From: Lamellibrachia columna
Taxonomy: Eukaryota; Annelida; Polychaeta; Sabellida; Siboglinidae
Reading direction: 5' to 3'
Assembly: GCA_963662155.1 (NCBI GenBank)
Contig: OY759269.1
Coordinates: 4,393,598 to 4,457,597, forward strand
Length of the DNA stretch: 64,000 bases
This document shows, one piece after another, positions 24,246 through 33,670 of the stretch. Each line of letters opens with the position of its first letter. Positions within the stretch are counted from its first letter, which is position 1. The translations under genes were made by a program, and so were the position numbers. Under the pieces are notes generated by a model that saw nothing but the letters and a program-made list of their open reading frames with translations, did not search any database and was not told the DNA's origin.

Positions 24246-24738
24246 TAGCATATCTAGGATATTGTAAAGGGGGGCCAAGCCTAGTCACCCATGCTACCAT
24301 GTAGCATATCTAGGATCTTGTAAAGGGGGGTCAATCCTAGTCACCCATGCTACCATTTAGCATATCTAGGATCTTGTAAAGGGGGGCCAAGCCTAGTCAC
24401 CCATGCTACCATGTAGCATATCTAGGATCTTGCAAAGGGGGGCCAAGCCTAGTCACCCATGCTACCATGTAGCATATCTTGCAAAGGGGGGCCAAGCCTA
24501 GTCACCCATGCTACCATGTAGCATATCTAGGATCTTGTAAAGGGGGGTCAAGCCTAGTCACCCATGCTACCATGTAGCATATCTAGGATCTTGTAAAGGG
24601 GGGCCAGGCCTAGTCACCCATGTTACCATGTAGCATATCTTGCAAAGGGGGGCCAAGCCTAGTCACCCATGCTACCATGTAGCATATCTAGGATCTTGTA
24701 AAGGGGGGCCAAGCCTAGTCACCCATGCTACCATGTAG
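24246..24738. repeat. 56/46-bp minisatellite, about 9 units, inside foldback element
   Basis: Unit TAGCATATCTAGGATCTTGT + AAAGGGGGGCCAAGCCTAGT + CACCCATGCTACCATG (56 bp). Two units lack about 10 bp (AGGATCTTGT region), giving 46 bp. The unit is a piece of dispersed family Y: the last unit runs into the family's normal continuation (24740-24815, to AAATACGCCACTG), and a lone further unit appears at 24828-24880. Confidence 0.9.
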
Positions 24739-25132
24739 CAACGTAATGGGAAAATACAATAAAAAATAAGCCAAAGGGGTCTTGGCCCATTGACCTCCCC
24801 CTAAATACGCCACTGTATGTATACAAGTGTAGCATATCTAGGATCTTGCAAAGGGGGGCCAAGCCTAGTCACCCATGCAGAGAAAGGTAAACAACTAAAA
24901 TAGCTTAAGTTTGGCATCTTTTTACAAAGCCAACCTAAATCAAACGTAAGCCAGTTCTAGTGATGCATAAAAAAATAATGTGTAAATATTTAAATCCTAG
25001 CGTGTAAAGGGGAACTTAATGATTTAGTATAAAACACTGCATAAATAGCAACTTGATGCATAGAAATGATGTATGTAGTTGGTTTGTTAACTTGGTGGTT
25101 GAATATAGGAGAAAACCCGACACCCTACAAAT

Positions 25133-25781
25133 ATTCAGCCACAATTTTACAATCCTTGCAGAGTTTTTTAATAAGCATCTACAACTTTAAAAAAAGTTAT
25201 CAAATGCACCATGAACAAATGTCTTGCAATGTAAATATTGTATGAGCAAATATCTTTCCAACAAAGTTACAAAACACATTTCTGTTAAAGTCAACAGCAC
25301 CGTTCAGAACTGATTCCCTGTTATAATGTTCCTCAGATGTAATAAGTAAAGTATTTCCACCAATGCATATGAATGCTGTACTCTTGTGACAGTAATATGT
25401 GTGGTTATAGAACTGTTTTAAATGTGTAAAAAATAAGAATTAGCTTTATTATTTCAATGATGACTTGCATAAAGTGCTTAAACTTTATTATTTCAATGAT
25501 GACTTGCATAAAGTGCTTAAATTTTATTATTTCAATGATGACTTGCATAAAGTGCTTAAGCTTGTAAAAATCAGTGATATAATATTATAAATGTAATTTG
25601 CATGTCTGCCAACACCATGATTTAATTGTTTATTGATTTAAAGTTAATTGTTAATTTGGGAAGTTAATTTAACTGAATTGACTTGAGAAATGAGGGTGAG
25701 GTTAATTTGATTTAATTGGAGAATTTCTGGGTTAATAGTAATTTAATTAATTACCTTTTAAAGATAATTGCCCCATGCCTG
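25133..25781 (-). repeat. Foldback element, right arm
   Basis: The 649-bp right inverted arm. It is longer than the left because a 39-bp segment is present three times (25444-25560). Confidence 0.85.
25444..25560. repeat. 39-bp triplication in foldback right arm
   Basis: TTATTTCAATGATGACTTGC followed by ATAAAGTGCTTAA recurs three times almost unchanged; the left arm has only one copy, so the expansion happened after the arms formed. Confidence 0.9.
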
Positions 25782-26040
25782 ATATAGAGATCACTGTCCG
25801 GCTGTAAGACAGACCAATGAATCTTCAACTTTGAAGATAAAATTGTAACGTTTAAACAATTTCTTACAGTAAATATACTTCAGCAATAAAGGTCAAAACA
25901 TGAAGTAGAACATTATTAATTTAGATGAACTTTGAGGTAAAAAATTATGAGAATTTGGCATATTAATTAATAAAAACCCATATCGGTAATAGACATCGTT
26001 GTATACATTGTTTAATATAGAATGTTACTTTTCATTGTAG

Positions 26041-26115
26041 GAAGCGAGGGCTGATCAAATCAGCAGCAACCTTCAAACCCTGAATGACCTTCACATCAAA
26101 GATGTATATAGATGA
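26041..26115 (+). CDS. Candidate terminal coding exon
   Basis: Follows an acceptor TTTTCATTGTAG at 26029-26040. In phase 0 it reads EARADQISSNLQTLNDLHI then KDVYR and a TGA at 26113-26115, a charged helical C-terminus. AATAAA at 26219-26224 could be its polyadenylation signal. The preceding intron (22552-26040) hosts the 2.57-kb foldback element. An 877-bp insertion begins about 190 bp after the stop. Product not recognised. Confidence 0.45.
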   Translation, partial: EARADQISSNLQTLNDLHIKDVYR

Positions 26116-26307
26116 TTGCACGTAGAAGCTTAGACTTTGAATACATGAACAGACACAAGATATGTTTAGTTTTCAGTTTCTCCAGTTTGTGTGATATTAT
26201 TTCGTATTTGATAATGAAAATAAATTACTGTTTATCATCTAACAAGTTGTGTGTAAATTGTATACAGTTTGAAACAGCTAAGTGGTATGTGTAAATATAT
26301 ATTAGCA

Positions 26308-27184
26308 CGATAAGCAGTCCACTTTGCAATAAAAACGTCATTTATTTGGCCCGTTTCAATTCACCACTACGTCGGACTTGTGTTGGTTATTGCATAAATG
26401 AATTTATGCAACTCACCAGGTGCATAACAAGTTTTATGAAATAACCAAGGCAGGTTGCCGTTAAACTTGCCCTAGGTGTCCGAGACTACACCGAAACTAT
26501 TTGGCCAAATAAATTGTATTACTCCGCGCTAGCCAGCCAATCACGGCTTAGCGGAAACCAAGTAGCTTGAATCTTTCACTCCTGCTTCAGTCTCTGCATT
26601 GCGAAGTTGTGTCTAAAATTTGTCTCTCGAAATCCGCCCTCCTCCCCACCTTTCTTCCTTATTCTCAATGCTTAGTTTAAATGCGATTGTACATCATTGA
26701 TGAAATAGGAAGTTGAAAGATGTCGAAACCGCTTTCCCCACTTTTGGCTTTATATTAGATGAACACGGGGGTTTGTCCCCTAATATTTGGTGTTGATGGG
26801 GTTTTCTGTGCAGACAGGCTTCCGGTTTCTTCATCAGTATTCTTGACTTATGTTTATATAGGTTAGCGAAATGGCCCCACCTGTTTGTAATTAAAATTGT
26901 GTATTGGTGGTGGAATGTCTGTATTCTTTGCATTACATATTCATGACGACTTCTTGATGTATATATGTTATCGTCATGCTTGTAGGAATGTGGACTCTGA
27001 GAAACTTGCCAGACGGGGCTGTACATGTGTTCAGTTCCTGTCTGGTTTGCTTTGAGGAGCTCACATTCCTGTTAATGTACTTCCCAAAGTGGCTGCGTGA
27101 TAAGCAGTCCACTTTGCAATAAAAATGTAATTTATTTGGCCCGTTTCAATTCTCTACTGCATCGGACTTGTGTTGGTTATTGCA
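26308..27184. mobile_element. 877-bp insertion with 87-bp terminal direct repeats and 16-bp target duplication
   Basis: Terminal direct repeats 26308-26394 and 27098-27184 share GATAAGCAGTCCACTTTGCA, ATTTATTTGGCCCGTTTCAA and TCGGACTTGTGTTGGTTATT with about seven differences. The 16-mer TAAATATATATTAGCA lies immediately outside both ends (26292-26307 and 27185-27200), a perfect target-site duplication. No LTR-type TG...CA end pair or primer-binding site is evident. The long target duplication fits Penelope-like or LINE-type priming better than LTR integration (4-6 bp). The internal minus-strand frame (26694-27026) is unidentified. Non-autonomous Penelope-like or TRIM-like element is my best reading. 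Confidence 0.8.
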
Positions 27185-27404
27185 TAAATATATATTAGCA
27201 ATAACATTATCATAATCATTATTAAATAAATATACTTCAGGTCACTTTAATTTTTCTCTAATGAAACTGATAAATAGTAACCAAACATGATTGTACACAC
27301 TGTATGTATTAGGGACAAAGGTGGATTTTTACACATTGTGACAAGTATGCAGATATTTTGTTTGAATACGACTTTGTTTGAAAATACAGTCAAACCTACT
27401 CAAG

Positions 27405-28500
27405 CAAGCACCTGCATTAAGCAACCACCTGCCATTAAAGACCACAGCCACCTCCTCCCAAAGTACCACCTGTGTTAAGATACAACCTGCATTAAGAGAC
27501 CACCTGTATTATGATACAACCTGCATTAAGCAACCACCTGTCATTAACGACCACAGCCACATCCTCCCAAAGTACCACCTGTATTAAGATACAACCTGCA
27601 TTAAGATACCACCTGTATTAAGATACAACCTGCCTTAAGAGACCACCTGTATTATGATACAACGTGCATTAAGAAATCATCTGTATTAAGAGACCACCTG
27701 TATTAAGATACAACCTGCATTAAGAGACCACCTGTATTAAGATACAACCTGCATTAAGAGACCACCTGTATTAAGATACAACCTGCATTAAGAGACCACC
27801 TGTATTAAGATACAACCTGCATTAAGAGACCACCTGTATTATGATACAACGTGCATTAAGAAATCATCTGTATTAAGAGACCACCTGTATTAAGATACAA
27901 CCTGCATTAAGAGACCACCTGTATTAAGATACAACCTGCATTAAGAGACCACCTGCATTAAGATGCAACCTGCATTAAGAGACCACCTGTATTAAGATAC
28001 AACCTGCATTAAGAGACCACCTGTATTATGATACAACCTGCATTAAGAAATCATCTGTATTAAGAGACCACCTGTATTAAAGTGCCTATGACACAGTTTC
28101 TGCTATTTTTGTTGTTATTCCAAGTTAAAAATCTGAAACTAATTAAAAAAAAATTTGGGGAACTAGATACAGAGTGAGAAACTGGAAATTATGTCAGCGG
28201 GAGTCAATTAGAATTAGTTATGTACAATTGTTCACAACACTGGTTGTATTTTATGATCATTCCAAGTTACATAATCCTCATCAAACAGATAGTGAAAGCA
28301 CACCTCCTGAGAGATATACCCCCACTGATTTCTTAAAATGGTCCACCTGGATTAGAAGAATGAGCTGCGAGATTACTGCGAATTATCATATTTAGTGATG
28401 AATATATCCCTGTAAAGGCATGGATTGTATTACCATGTAAGTATTTTATTTGGCTAAAAAAGGCACTTTAAGAGACCACTTTTCGACCATCCGTATATTA
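27405..28500. repeat. 34-bp minisatellite (GAGACCACCTGTATTAA / GATACAACCTGCATTAA)
   Basis: Alternating 17-bp half-units GAGACCACCTGTATTAA and GATACAACCTGCATTAA, about 20 full units to 28080. The first 150 bp (27383-27560) are more degenerate and include ACTCAAGCAAGCACCTGC and CGACCACAGCCACATCC words, probably the ancestral dispersed repeat from which the array grew. The array is interrupted by the MITE at 28081-28467 and resumes for about 30 bp. Confidence 0.9.
28081..28467. mobile_element. MITE with TTAA target duplication inside the minisatellite
   Basis: Ends AGTGCCT...AGGCACT form a 7-bp inverted repeat. TTAA flanks both sides exactly (28077-28080 and 28468-28471), and the minisatellite unit continues across the insertion if it and one TTAA are removed. 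TTAA duplication is typical of piggyBac-type transposons. At 387 bp there is no room for a transposase; it is non-autonomous. Confidence 0.85.
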
Positions 28501-28739
28501 ATTATTAACATACTGTGAAAGTATTTGCCCATGTACTAATGTAGGAACAGGATGGAAATGTAATAATATTGAGAACACTTGTGAATGAATGAATTATTTT
28601 ATTTCCACAAACAACTTAGTAAATGCATTTACAATTAACACATGTTTGAGTAAACAAGGCTTCTGATAAAGTAGGTGACGACAAGTTGATTCATACACAA
28701 CAACATTCAAGATAAACAAATTTATTGGATTCACAAAAG

Positions 28740-29010
28740 GATAACACATACACGCCACACAAACACATGTATGCACAAACCATACAAATATCTTTCACAC
28801 AGGCACCACTCTACCCACACCACACCACGCCACGCCACACCATACGTGCTACATACTTCCCACACAAACACCCATTACATGTGCACCATACATGCTACAC
28901 ACCCTCACCTCAAAGTTATTACCCTCACCACATGTACACCCTACGCACACATTCACCACCCCCAACACACATACACCCCATACAAACACATTCACACACA
29001 TGCACCCACA
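28740..29010. repeat. CACA/CCACAC-rich low-complexity stretch
   Basis: Degenerate CACA- and ACACCC-rich sequence with many interruptions, without a defined unit. Frames over it are His/Thr/Pro-rich artefacts. Confidence 0.6.
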
Positions 29011-29242
29011 CATTTCAGAGGCTCCCATTTGATTTGATGACCATATGTGTCGGGAGAAATAAAATACAAACATTTGGAAAATTGGTGAAGATTCTGTCTT
29101 GTTTTTGCACTTTTTTGTGAGCTGTTAGCTAAAACATGCAATTTTCAAGTGTAAAATCAGTTGCGGCATAATTTCATCATCTATAGTCATGACTCAAGTA
29201 TGTAATACTATGTTTATAGATGAAAATGCTTTTCCAATCTGA

Positions 29243-29488
29243 GTGGCTGATCCTTGGAATTCCCTCCCGGAAACAGTCGTTCAAGCAAAATCTTTAAATA
29301 CTTTTAAAAACTACCTGGTTCAATTCTGGTCCAATCAGGAAATTCTGTATAATTACGAAGCACCATTAAAAACAGGAACCGGAATTCTTAAACTATTAAT
29401 AGACGAAGAAGATCTGATCATTGAGGAGTCACAAGAATTGTGCGATCAGAACCATCTTAAGGTATTAAGGTATAAGGAACAAGGCTAA
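29243..29488 (+). pseudogene. C-terminal remnant of a CR1/jockey-type LINE ORF2
   Basis: DPWNSLPETVVQAKSLNTFK then NYLVQFWSNQEILYNYEA matches the C-terminal signature seen in the intact LINE at 44.5-47.7 kb (NIWNSLPDTVVTAPSVNTLK, then DKHWRNQAVKYDYKA). The frame ends at a stop at 29486. RT and endonuclease are missing: a 5'-truncated insertion. Confidence 0.85.
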
Positions 29489-29499
29489 AAACAATGTCA

Positions 29500-29625
29500 A
29501 ATGTTCCTGTGGGGTTCCCCGAGTATGGAATGACCAATGCCAGCAATTTTAGGTGGGGCTTGCCCCTGCCAGCAATGCCCAAAAGGTGAGAGAAAGGTAC
29601 ATTTATTTATGGGATAAATACCCCC
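29500..29625 (+). repeat. 110-bp interspersed repeat, copy 1 of 4
   Basis: Core GAGTATGGAATGACCAATGC, CAGCAATTTTAGGTGGGGCT, CCCCTGCCAGCAA. Further copies at 30740-30865, 30895-31005 and 31015-31130, the last three nearly in tandem. Confidence 0.8.
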
Positions 29626-29765
29626 CTTTGGGAGTGTAAAATGGAAGATTATTTGGATTTGATATGTTGTTCCATGGACATGTGCTTATCAAAATAAGCA
29701 GCCAAATTTCGCGCACAATCTGATGTCTGTACTACACTTCCCCTGATGTTAATAGACGTGTTGGT

Positions 29766-30235
29766 TCATTTTGCAATTTGTTGTGGAGTACCGATTAGGA
29801 TGTACTCGGTCTTGGAATCGTTCAGTTTCATGCTCTGCATCCAGCTGCTGATATCACTGATGCACCGTTCCATAGACTCATAGTCACTATCCATAGAATC
29901 AGGGTGGAAAGTACAGTATACTTGATGGTCATCAGTGTAGACATGTCCCAATTTCACATGCTGATTAATGGCATAGAAAACTGGGCTAGAGTACTCCATG
30001 AATTTAACAGGACCTAGGCATGATCCTTGCGGTACCATTGATAGTAGTACACTGTGATCTTGACAGCAGACAGGAGAACCAATTTAGTGCGGTGTCTGAT
30101 ACTCTAAAAGTGCAATTCATGATATTAAGCAAAATGTTGTGGTCCAAGATATCCAAATCCAACAACAAATCAATAAAAACTAGTTGTGTTACCTTCTGTT
30201 AGTCCATGTTTAGAAGAATGTCAGACAGAACCTAA
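29766..30235 (-). pseudogene. Reverse-transcriptase fragment of a third LINE lineage
   Basis: Minus-strand peptides: FIDLLLDLDILDHNILLN (palm motif A region, near 30130-30180), FSCLLSRSQCTTING, then MVPQGSCLGPVKF (motif B, VPQGS) and HVYTDDHQVYCTFHPDSM, where the usual (Y/F)ADD catalytic box reads YTDD. The DHQVY wording distinguishes it from the other RTs here. Frame breaks occur near 30030. Non-functional fragment. Confidence 0.85.
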
Positions 30236-30256
30236 ACAAGACCAGTTTCGGTAGAA

Positions 30257-30607
30257 TGCCTTGCTCTGTAAACAGACTGACAAGGTGGCAATGCCTTGCT
30301 CTGTAAGCAGACTGACAAGGTGGCAATGCCTTGCTCTGTAAGCAGACTGACAAGGTGGCAATGCCCTGCTCTGTGAGCAGACTGACAAGGTGGCAATGCC
30401 TTGCTCTGTAAGCAGACTGACAAGGTGGCAATGCCTTGCTCTGTAAGCAGATTGACAAGGTGGCAATGCCTTGCTCTATAAGCAGACTGACAAGGTGGCA
30501 ATGCCTTGCTCTGTAAGCAGACTGACAAGGTGGCAATGCCCTGCTCTGTGAGCAGACTGACAAGGTGGCAATGCCCTGCTCTGTAAGCAGACTGACAAGG
30601 TGGCAAT
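30257..30607. repeat. 35-bp minisatellite, 10 units
   Basis: Unit TGCCTTGCTCTGTAAGCAGA + CTGACAAGGTGGCAA, ten copies with few changes (TGCCCTGC and GTGAGCAGA variants). It begins directly after the RT fragment. Since 35 is not a multiple of three, all minus-strand frames cycle through the same peptides. Confidence 0.95.
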
Positions 30608-30739
30608 GGAAATCCACATTCTAAATGAAGACAAAGTTAGTTTGGACATATATTGGAGATTTAATAGACAGTGTTCATCTATTACAGGAAGGCACAATTC
30701 TACCTACTCATTCTAAGGCAGCATATTCAGTTGTAAAAC

Positions 30740-31130
30740 AGTGTAAAATCTTCCATTGTGTTCCATGAATATGGAATTACCAGTGCCAAAATTTTTAGGT
30801 GGAGCCTTCCCCTGCCAGCAACCCCCTAAGAGTGAGAAAAAGGAGCACTTATTTAATGGAATGATGCCTATTTAATGGAAAGACGTGAAGGATAAAAATG
30901 GTGTCAAATGTTCCCATTGGGTCCCCCGAGTATGGAATGACCAATGCCAGCAATTTCAGGTGGGGTATTCCCCTGCTAGCAACCCCCTTCCCAAAATCAA
31001 ATGTGAGAAGGCTAAAACAGTGCCAAATCTACCCTGTGCACTGAATTACCAATGCCAGCAATTTTAGGTGGAGCCTTCCCCCTGCCAGCAACCCCCAAAG
31101 GGTTATAAAAAGGAGCTTTCATTTAATGAC
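30740..31130 (+). repeat. Three near-tandem copies of the 110-bp interspersed repeat
   Basis: Copies at 30740-30865, 30895-31005 and 31015-31130; all carry AATGCCAGCAATTT(T/C)AGGTGG and CCCCTGC(C/T)AGCAACCCCC. The copy at 29500-29625 is 1.2 kb upstream, in the same orientation. Confidence 0.8.
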
Positions 31131-31195
31131 GCACACTTTATTACACCCCTAATACACTCCTTTATATGTTTTGGTCAACATGAATATGACATAGA

Positions 31196-31393
31196 TAGAC
31201 AGTGTTCACATCTACTCATGGCATGTTGACAGCAGTTGTGATGTCACTGCCACTGGGTAATTTGAAAGTCATATTTCTTGAGGAAGACGTTGCCAGTCTC
31301 CAGTTGGCTTTACAGAAAGAAGTTGCTCACGTTCTACAGAATCCCCTGGTGTGGGATATCGCCACTGATAATGGGTACCCATCAGGACAATAA
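31196..31393 (+). repeat. Inverted repeat arm 1
   Basis: About 200 bp that matches the reverse complement of 31652-31845: GACAGTGTTCA, ACAGCAGTTGTGATGTCA, TTTCTTGAGGAAGACG, CAGAATCCCC and GATAATGGGTACCCATC. The plus frame is open over the arm (for example IFLEEDVASLQLALQKEV). Confidence 0.85.
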
Positions 31394-31651
31394 CAATTGA
31401 GTCATTATCAAGTGAGGTGCAGTACCCAATGTACTAGATGTTTTCTCCATTTTCCTTCCAAAGTGTCGCATACCATTGATTCACTTCATTTGACTCAGCT
31501 GAGGAAGTTGAGATGGATTTTAAGGCATCACTGTTTGTGGGCAGTTTGCCAACGATAAGACCTCCACATCTGAGGAAAATGCACAGAGTCTCCAGCCTTT
31601 TTTTCATGGCAGATACCGTTTAGTTTTTATTGTCATTGACCATATTCACCG

Positions 31652-31845
31652 TGTCCAGATGGGTAGCCATTATCAATGGTGATTCTCCCACACCTGGGGA
31701 TTCTGTCGGATTCCATGAGCAACTGTTTTCTCAAAAATCCAACTGCAGACTGGGTGGTGTCTTCCTCAAAAATATTAACTCTGTAATTAACTAATGACAA
31801 TGATATCACAACTGTTGCCACTGGCAGTAGATGAACACTGTTTAT
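31652..31845 (-). repeat. Inverted repeat arm 2
   Basis: Minus-strand counterpart of 31196-31393. Its minus frame is also open and similar at protein level (NIFEEDTTQSAVGFL, then RITIDNGYPSGH, versus IFLEEDVASLQLALQ and DIATDNGYPSGQ). The 260-bp spacer contains no recognised feature. A transcript across both would fold into a long hairpin. Confidence 0.85.
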
Positions 31846-31899
31846 CGTATCAATGCCATATTCACAAGTATTTGCTTTAGATATTTCATATGTTAATCT

Positions 31900-32480
31900 A
31901 AACATAAAGAGGAGTGGCTTAGGGGGACAGAAAGTATCCTAATGACTGAAAGCATTGGTATGAACTCATTAACCGTTTCCAAATACTACTAAAAAATAAG
32001 AGATATAATGAAAATGTTTTTTACTCTTCTGAAGTCTATTTTTCAATAGAAAATGATTTTTTAATAAAGCGCCTCATTTTAGGCTTTTTAATGTGGATTT
32101 AATGGAATCCTGTATCTAAAACAAAGGTATAGATACTTAAAATCATGTATCCTAATGATCGAGAAAAAAAAATTATATTTCACTCAAATTTTGTTTAGCT
32201 TTAGTTAAAAAAAAAGTGTGAAATCACACTGAATCATTACTCATTTTTCTTCTGAAACATACTGCCAAGATGAGAGCCCCTGGGATCTGATAATATCACC
32301 AAACTAAGTGACAGTTTGCCCCACCCCTACACACTCTCACACACACTCCACCCCCACCACCGATACATGCTATTCATTCTATAACAGCATATTCAGTTGG
32401 ATGCTCTGCTTTAAAACCATATTATTTGAATACATTAAATAACACAATAGTAGTGTGATTTATACAAATAACTATCATAA
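31900..32480. other. Unassigned AT-rich sequence
   Basis: Poly-A/T runs, and at 32320-32360 a short C/A-rich stretch with CACCCCCACCACC-type composition. No gene seen. Confidence 0.35.
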
Positions 32481-32484
32481 TACC

Positions 32485-33080
32485 TCAGCTTTGACATCAG
32501 ATATGCAGATGATATAATAACAATTATATCCACCGTGTTTGAGAAGCTACAACTCTCAACTAAAGAACTTCACACTGCCTGCATAAAAATGGGTTATGAA
32601 AATCAACTTCTCCAAATGAGAGAAGTGTACTGTTCTGGTGAAGAACTTGAGACTGTGGGAGAGTTCTACTTCTTGGAGAGAGATGTTAGTCGACGCATAG
32701 TCTTAGCATCGTCAGCCTTTGGTACACTCAGCAATGATATATTTTCCAACAGAAGCATCTCAACAAGACTGAAGGACAGATTATTACGCTATTAGCGGTG
32801 TTACGAAGGTGGACAGACTACAAAATATTAAGATCAGAGAGGACACTTTAACCCATGAATCTATCACAGACGTAATCGGACACAGAAGGTGGTTTGGGCA
32901 CGTTTGAGACAGCATCGACAGCGGAAGAGTGGAAGGCCACAGAAGAGGTGAGTGACCAGATCAGGAATGACACTGGGCTCCTGCTGTTGACAGCAGAGCA
33001 GCATGCCATAAATAGAACAGAATGGAGGGGTGCAACTTCCCGGAGGAGAGTTAGGGAGTCACAATGGCCTAGCTTTTAAG
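32485..33080 (+). pseudogene. RTE-like LINE remnant, RT C-terminal half
   Basis: Plus strand: FDIRYADDIITIISTVFEKL with the YADD box at about 32500, a tail FYFLERDVSRRIVLASSAFG, TLSNDIFSNRSISTRLKDRL and, in other frames, NIKIREDTLTHESITDVIGH and RWFGHV. The last segment SDQIRNDTGLLLLTAEQHAI then NRTEWRGATS is the C-terminal zinc-finger-free tail seen in RTE-like ORFs. Several frameshifts; a dead 5'-truncated copy. Confidence 0.85.
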
Positions 33081-33377
33081 TCAGTTTAAGTCAGGTTATT
33101 TGTCCACTACTCCACTCGGTGAACAACTGTAATTAAAACAAGTAACCAATGAAATAAGCTGGCTACCATCACCACTACATTCACTGGCACGATGTATCAC
33201 CAATTAACCACAGTTAGTGCAGTTCACCAAACAACTGTTCCTTTAAGTTATACACATATATACACACAACATAAACTCTGACCTTTCAAGTGGTGGAAAG
33301 GGTTAATACCCCTCACAAATCATAGAAAGGATCAAAGTTAGTTGTTAGATCTGGTAAGGCTAAAAAAAAAAACTAGG

Positions 33378-33670
33378 TGTCAAGGCTGATCATGGGCATG
33401 ACTTCCATCCTCTCGCCGATCACATGACAGTTATGAAATTTCACCAAAAGCAAAATTTTTGATGTTTCAGTGTTTCTATATTCACTTCAATAAATGCTGG
33501 GTCAAGCATTAAATAATGTAATAGTTTGTCTGATGATTTCACAAAAACTGCATATAGAAGTTGCGCAAACGAGCTAGGATGTCATAGTGGAAACTAGGTA
33601 GGTTTGAATTTTCCCAAAATGAATTTGAAATGAGACGAGCAAAAACACTGAATTGAGGAGCGAGCTTTAA
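33378..33670 (+). repeat. Dispersed repeat family V, copy 1
   Basis: Includes GCTGATCATGGGC, TGACTTCCATCCTCT, CTGATGATTTCACAAAAACT, GCAAACGAGCTAG and GAATTTGAAATGAGACGAGC. Other copies: 35628-35840 and 60936-61150. Confidence 0.8.

Larger units (their letters stand above)
23209..25781. mobile_element. Foldback (long terminal inverted repeat) element, 2.57 kb
   Basis: Ends are exact inverted copies, CAGGCATGGGGCAATTA at 23209 and TAATTGCCCCATGCCTG ending 25781. Arms run 23209-23790 and 25133-25781 and stay alignable throughout. Shared words include AAATTCTCCAATTAA, TTTATGCAAGTCATCATTGAAA, TTACTTATTACATCTGAGG, CATACAATATTTACATT and AAGACATTTGTTCATGG. The centre (23791-25132) has a minisatellite and no transposase. 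The CAGG... terminus is hAT-like, and the 8-bp flanks ATAGCTAT and ATATAGAG each fit nTnnnnAn but are not identical; a TA|TCAGGC...GCCTGA|TA reading would fit a TA duplication instead. Superfamily is therefore open. It lies in an intron of the candidate gene. Confidence 0.85.

Noticed and set aside
26308..27184. Classical LTR retrotransposon
   Set aside because: Terminal direct repeats are only 87 bp, lack TG...CA ends and a primer-binding site, and the 16-bp target duplication is too long for an LTR integrase.
27405..28080. CRISPR array
   Set aside because: There are no unique spacers: units are contiguous 17/34-bp repeats, and the context is eukaryotic. The same reasoning rejects the 35-bp array at 30257-30607 and the 30-bp array at 35131-35286.
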